From assembly GCF_018320785.1 (NCBI RefSeq), contig NW_024571690.1:1-64000 (forward strand): a stretch of 64,000 bases of DNA, read 5' to 3'. The notes under the pieces were generated by a model. It worked only from the letters and a program-made list of their open reading frames with translations, did not search any database and was not told the origin of the DNA. The DNA comes from Cheilinus undulatus. Its lineage: Eukaryota > Chordata > Actinopteri > Labriformes > Labridae. How positions within the stretch are numbered: position 1 is the stretch's first letter; each line of letters begins with the position of its first letter. Made by a program: the position numbers and the translations under genes. Shown piece by piece: positions 60,601 through 64,000 of this stretch.

Positions 60601-63600
60601 ATGTCATGATAGGAGTCACAGTCACTGAGGTGTTAAAATGTCATGATAGGAGTCACAGTCACTGAGATGTTAAAATGTTGTGATAGGAGTCACAGTCACG
60701 TAGATGTTAGAATGTTACAAAAGGAGTCACAGTCACTGAGATGTTAGAATGTTATGATAGGAATCATATTCACTGAGATGTAAGAATGTTACAATAGGAG
60801 TCACAGTCACTAAGATGTTAGAATGTTATGATAGGAGTCACAGTCGCTGACATGTTAGAATGTTATGATAGGAGTCACAGTCACTGAGGTGTTAGAATGT
60901 TATGATAGGAGTCAAAGTAACTGAGCTGTAGGAATGTTATGATAGGAATCAAATTCCCTGAAATGTTACAATGTTATGATAGGAGTCACAGTCACTAAGA
61001 TGTTAGAATGTTATGATAGGAGTCACAGTCACTGAGATGTTAGAATGTTATGATAGGAGTCAGTCACTGAGATTTTAGAATGTTACAATAGGAGTCAAAG
61101 TCACTGACATGTTAGAATGTTATGACAGGAGTCACAGTCACTGAGATGTTAGAATGTTATGATAGGAGTCAGCCACTGGGATGGTAGAATGATATGATAG
61201 GAGTCACAGTCACTGAGATGTTAGAATGTTATGATAGGAGTCACAGTCACTAAGATGTTAGAATGTCGTGATAGGAGTCACAGTCACTGAGATGTTAGCA
61301 TGTCTTGATAGGAGTCACAGTCACTGAGATGTTAGAATGTTACAAAAGGAGTCACAGTCACTGAGGTGTTAGAATGTCATGATAGGAGTCAAATTTACTG
61401 AGGTGTTAGAATGTCATGATAGAAGTCACAGTCACTGAGATGTTAGAATGTTATGATAGGAGTCAGTCACTGAGATTTTAGAATGTTACAATAGGAGTCA
61501 CAGTCACTGAGGTGTTAGAATGTTACAATAGGAGTCACAGTCACTGAGATGTTAGAATGTTATGATAGGAGTCACAGTCACTGGCATGTTAGAATGTTAT
61601 GATAGGAGTCACAGTCACTGAGATGTTAAAATGTTGTGATAGGAGTCACAGTCACGTAGATGTTAGAATGTTACAAAAGGAGTCACAGTCACTGAGATGT
61701 TAGAATGTCATGATAGGAGTCACAGTCACTGAGATGTTAGAATGTTACAATAGGAGTCACAGTCACTGAGGTGTTAGAATGTCACAATAGGAGTCACAGT
61801 CACCGAGATGTTAGAATGTTAAGATAGGAGTCACAGTCACTGAGGTGTTAGAATGTTACAATAGGAGTCACAGTCACTGAGATGTTAGAATGTTATGATA
61901 GGAGTCACAGTCACTGAGATGTTAGAATGTTATGATAGGAGTCACAGTCACTGAGATATTAGAATGTTACAATAGGAGTCACAGTCACTGAGCTGTTAGA
62001 ATGTTACGATAGGAGTCACATTCCCTGAGATGTTAGAATGTTATGATAGGAGTCACAGTCACTGAGATGTTAGAATGTTATGATAGGAGTCAAAGTAACT
62101 GAGCTGTAGGAATGTTATGATAGGAATCACATTCCCTGAAATGTTAGAATGTTATGATAGGAGTCACAGTCACTGAGATGTTAGAATGTTATGATAGGAA
62201 TCACATTCCCTGAAATGTTACAATGTTATGATAGGAGTCACAGTCACTGAGGTGTTAGCATGTCATGATAGGAGTCACAGTCACTGAGATGTTAGAATGT
62301 TACAAAAGGAGTCACAGTCACTGAGGTGTTAGAATGTCATGATAGGAGTCAAATTTACTGAGATGTTAGAATGTCATGATAGAAGTCACAGTCACTGAGA
62401 TGTTAGAATGTTATGATAGGAGTCAGTCACTGAGATTTTAGAATGTTACAATAGGAGTCACAGTCACTGAGGTGTTAGAATGTTATGATAGGAGTCACAG
62501 TCACTGAGATGTTAGAATGTTATGATAGGAGTCACAGTCACTGGCATGTTAGAATGTTATGATAGGAGTCACAGTCACTGAGATGTTAAAATGTTGTGAT
62601 AGGAGTCACAGTCACGTAGATGTTAGAATGTTACAAAAGGAGTCACAGTCACTGAGATGTTAGAATGTTATGATAGGAATCATATTCACTGAGATGTAAG
62701 AATGTTACAATAGGAGTCACAGTCACTAAGATGTTAGAATGTTATGATAGGAGTCACAGTCGCTGACATGTTAGAATGTTATGATAGGAGTCACAGTCAC
62801 TGAGGTGTTAGAATGTTATGATAGGAGTCAAAGTAACTGAGCTGTAGGAATGTTATGATAGGAGTCACAGTCACTGAGATGTTAGAATGTTATGATAGGA
62901 GTCACAGTCACTAAGATGTTAGAATGTTATGATAGGAGTCACAGTCACTGAGATGTTAGAATGTTATGATAGGAGTCAGTCACTGAGATTTTAGAATGTT
63001 ACAATAGGAGTCAAAGTCACTGACATGTTAGAATGTTATGACAGGAGTCACAGTCACTGAGATGTTAGAATGTTATGATAGGAGTCAGCCACTGGGATGG
63101 TAGAATGATATGATAGGAGTCACAGTCACTGAGATGTTAGAATGTTATGATAGGAGTCACAGTCACTAAGATGTTAGAATGTCGTGATAGGAGTCACAGT
63201 CACTGAGATGTTAGCATGTCATGATAGGAGTCACAGTCACTGAGATGTTAGAATGTTACAAAAGGAGTCACAGTCGATGAGGTATTAGAATGTCATGATA
63301 GGAGTCAAATTTACTGAGGTGTTAGAATGTCATGATAGAAGTCACAGTCACTGAGATGTTAGAATGTTATGATAGGAGTCAGTCACTGAGATTTTAGAAT
63401 ATTACAATAGGAGTCACAGTCACTGAGGTGTTAGAATGTTACAATAGGAGTCACAGTCACTGAGATGTTAGAATGTTATGATAGGAGTCACAGTCACTGG
63501 CATGTTAGAATGTTATGATAGGAGTCACAGTCACTGAGATGTTAAAATGTTGTGATAGGAGTCACAGTCACGTAGATGTTAGAATGTTACAAAAGGAGTC

Positions 63601-64000
63601 ACAGTCACTGAGATGTTAGAATGTTATGATAGGAATCATATTCACTGAGATGTAAGAATGTTACAATAGGAGTCACAGTCACTAAGATGTTAGAATGTTA
63701 TGATAGGAGTCACAGTCGCTGACATGTCAGAATGTTATGATAGGAGTCACAGTCACTGAGGTGTTAGAATGTTATGATAGGAATCATATTCACTGAGATG
63801 AAAGAATGTTACAATAGGAGTCACAGTCACTAAGATGTTAGAATGTTATGATAGGAGTCACAGTCGCTGACATGTTAGAATGTTATGATAGGAGTCACAG
63901 TCACTGAGGTGTTAGAATGTTATGATAGGAGTCAGCCACTGGGATGGTAGAATGTTATGATAGGAGTCACAGTCACTGAGATGATGGAATGTTATGATAG
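54615..64000. repeat. 37-bp minisatellite with ~960-bp higher-order unit
   Basis: About 253 copies of a 37-bp unit: ggagtcacagtcactgagat then gttagaatgttatgata. It continues past the window. A rare variant (gttaaaatgttgtgatagg) recurs at 57605, 58564, 59452, 60669, 61625, 62585 and 63541, mostly 956-960 bp apart, which defines blocks of about 26 units. It lies in the kcnk10 intron upstream of the pore exon. Confidence 0.97.

Noticed and set aside
54615-64000. CRISPR-like array of regularly spaced repeats
   Set aside because: Units are directly adjacent without variable spacers, in a vertebrate intron; this is a minisatellite.

Overview
The window is vertebrate nuclear DNA, most likely from a teleost fish. 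It holds split genes with canonical GT/AG introns, an EPHX1 and a KCNK10 homologue, and fish-style hAT, piggyBac-like and L1-like mobile elements. Nothing in it is prokaryotic. The species cannot be named from the sequence alone.

Two host genes face each other. ephx1 (microsomal epoxide hydrolase) is on the + strand, with eight coding exons from 10221 to 32419 that join without phase conflict into 455 codons, the length of human EPHX1. kcnk10 (TREK-2-like two-pore-domain K+ channel) is on the - strand. Its last five coding exons lie between 54449 and 45387 (429 codons), and the N-terminus with the first membrane segment lies beyond the right edge. The two products have no known functional link; they are convergent neighbours.

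The most striking property is tandem repetition. At least twelve minisatellite arrays with unrelated units of 19-42 bp cover about 35.7 kb of 64 kb by my tally of array boundaries. The largest are a 20-bp array in ephx1 intron 1 (6.7 kb), a 19-bp array in ephx1 intron 4 (6.5 kb), a ~27-bp array between the genes (4.7 kb), 37-bp and 38-bp arrays in two kcnk10 introns, and a 37-bp array running off the right edge (9.4 kb). Several have higher-order structure: a 2,374-bp internal duplication, a 540-bp duplication, a ~960-bp higher-order unit, and a segment in inverted orientation. The many long open frames in these arrays are by-products of the repeats and are not annotated as genes.

Layout: 1-588 24-bp array; about 868-8900 a decayed hAT (BED zinc finger) transposon on the - strand with a nearly full-length, multiply frameshifted L1-like element (2026-7125, 15-bp target duplication) inserted in it; 8921-9456 42-bp array; 10221-32419 ephx1; 32932-33735 two TTAA-flanked elements sharing a TTAA; 34963-36032 a tRNA-Asp-like sequence split by a 990-bp hAT-type MITE; 37081-37402 27-bp array; 38962-44453 collagen-like 27-bp array with an inverted segment and an insertion; 44673-45350 two short arrays; 45387-54449 kcnk10 exons with intronic arrays; 54490-64000 further arrays in the next kcnk10 intron. 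I see no previously undescribed gene system. The novel content is in the repeat biology and the nested insertions.
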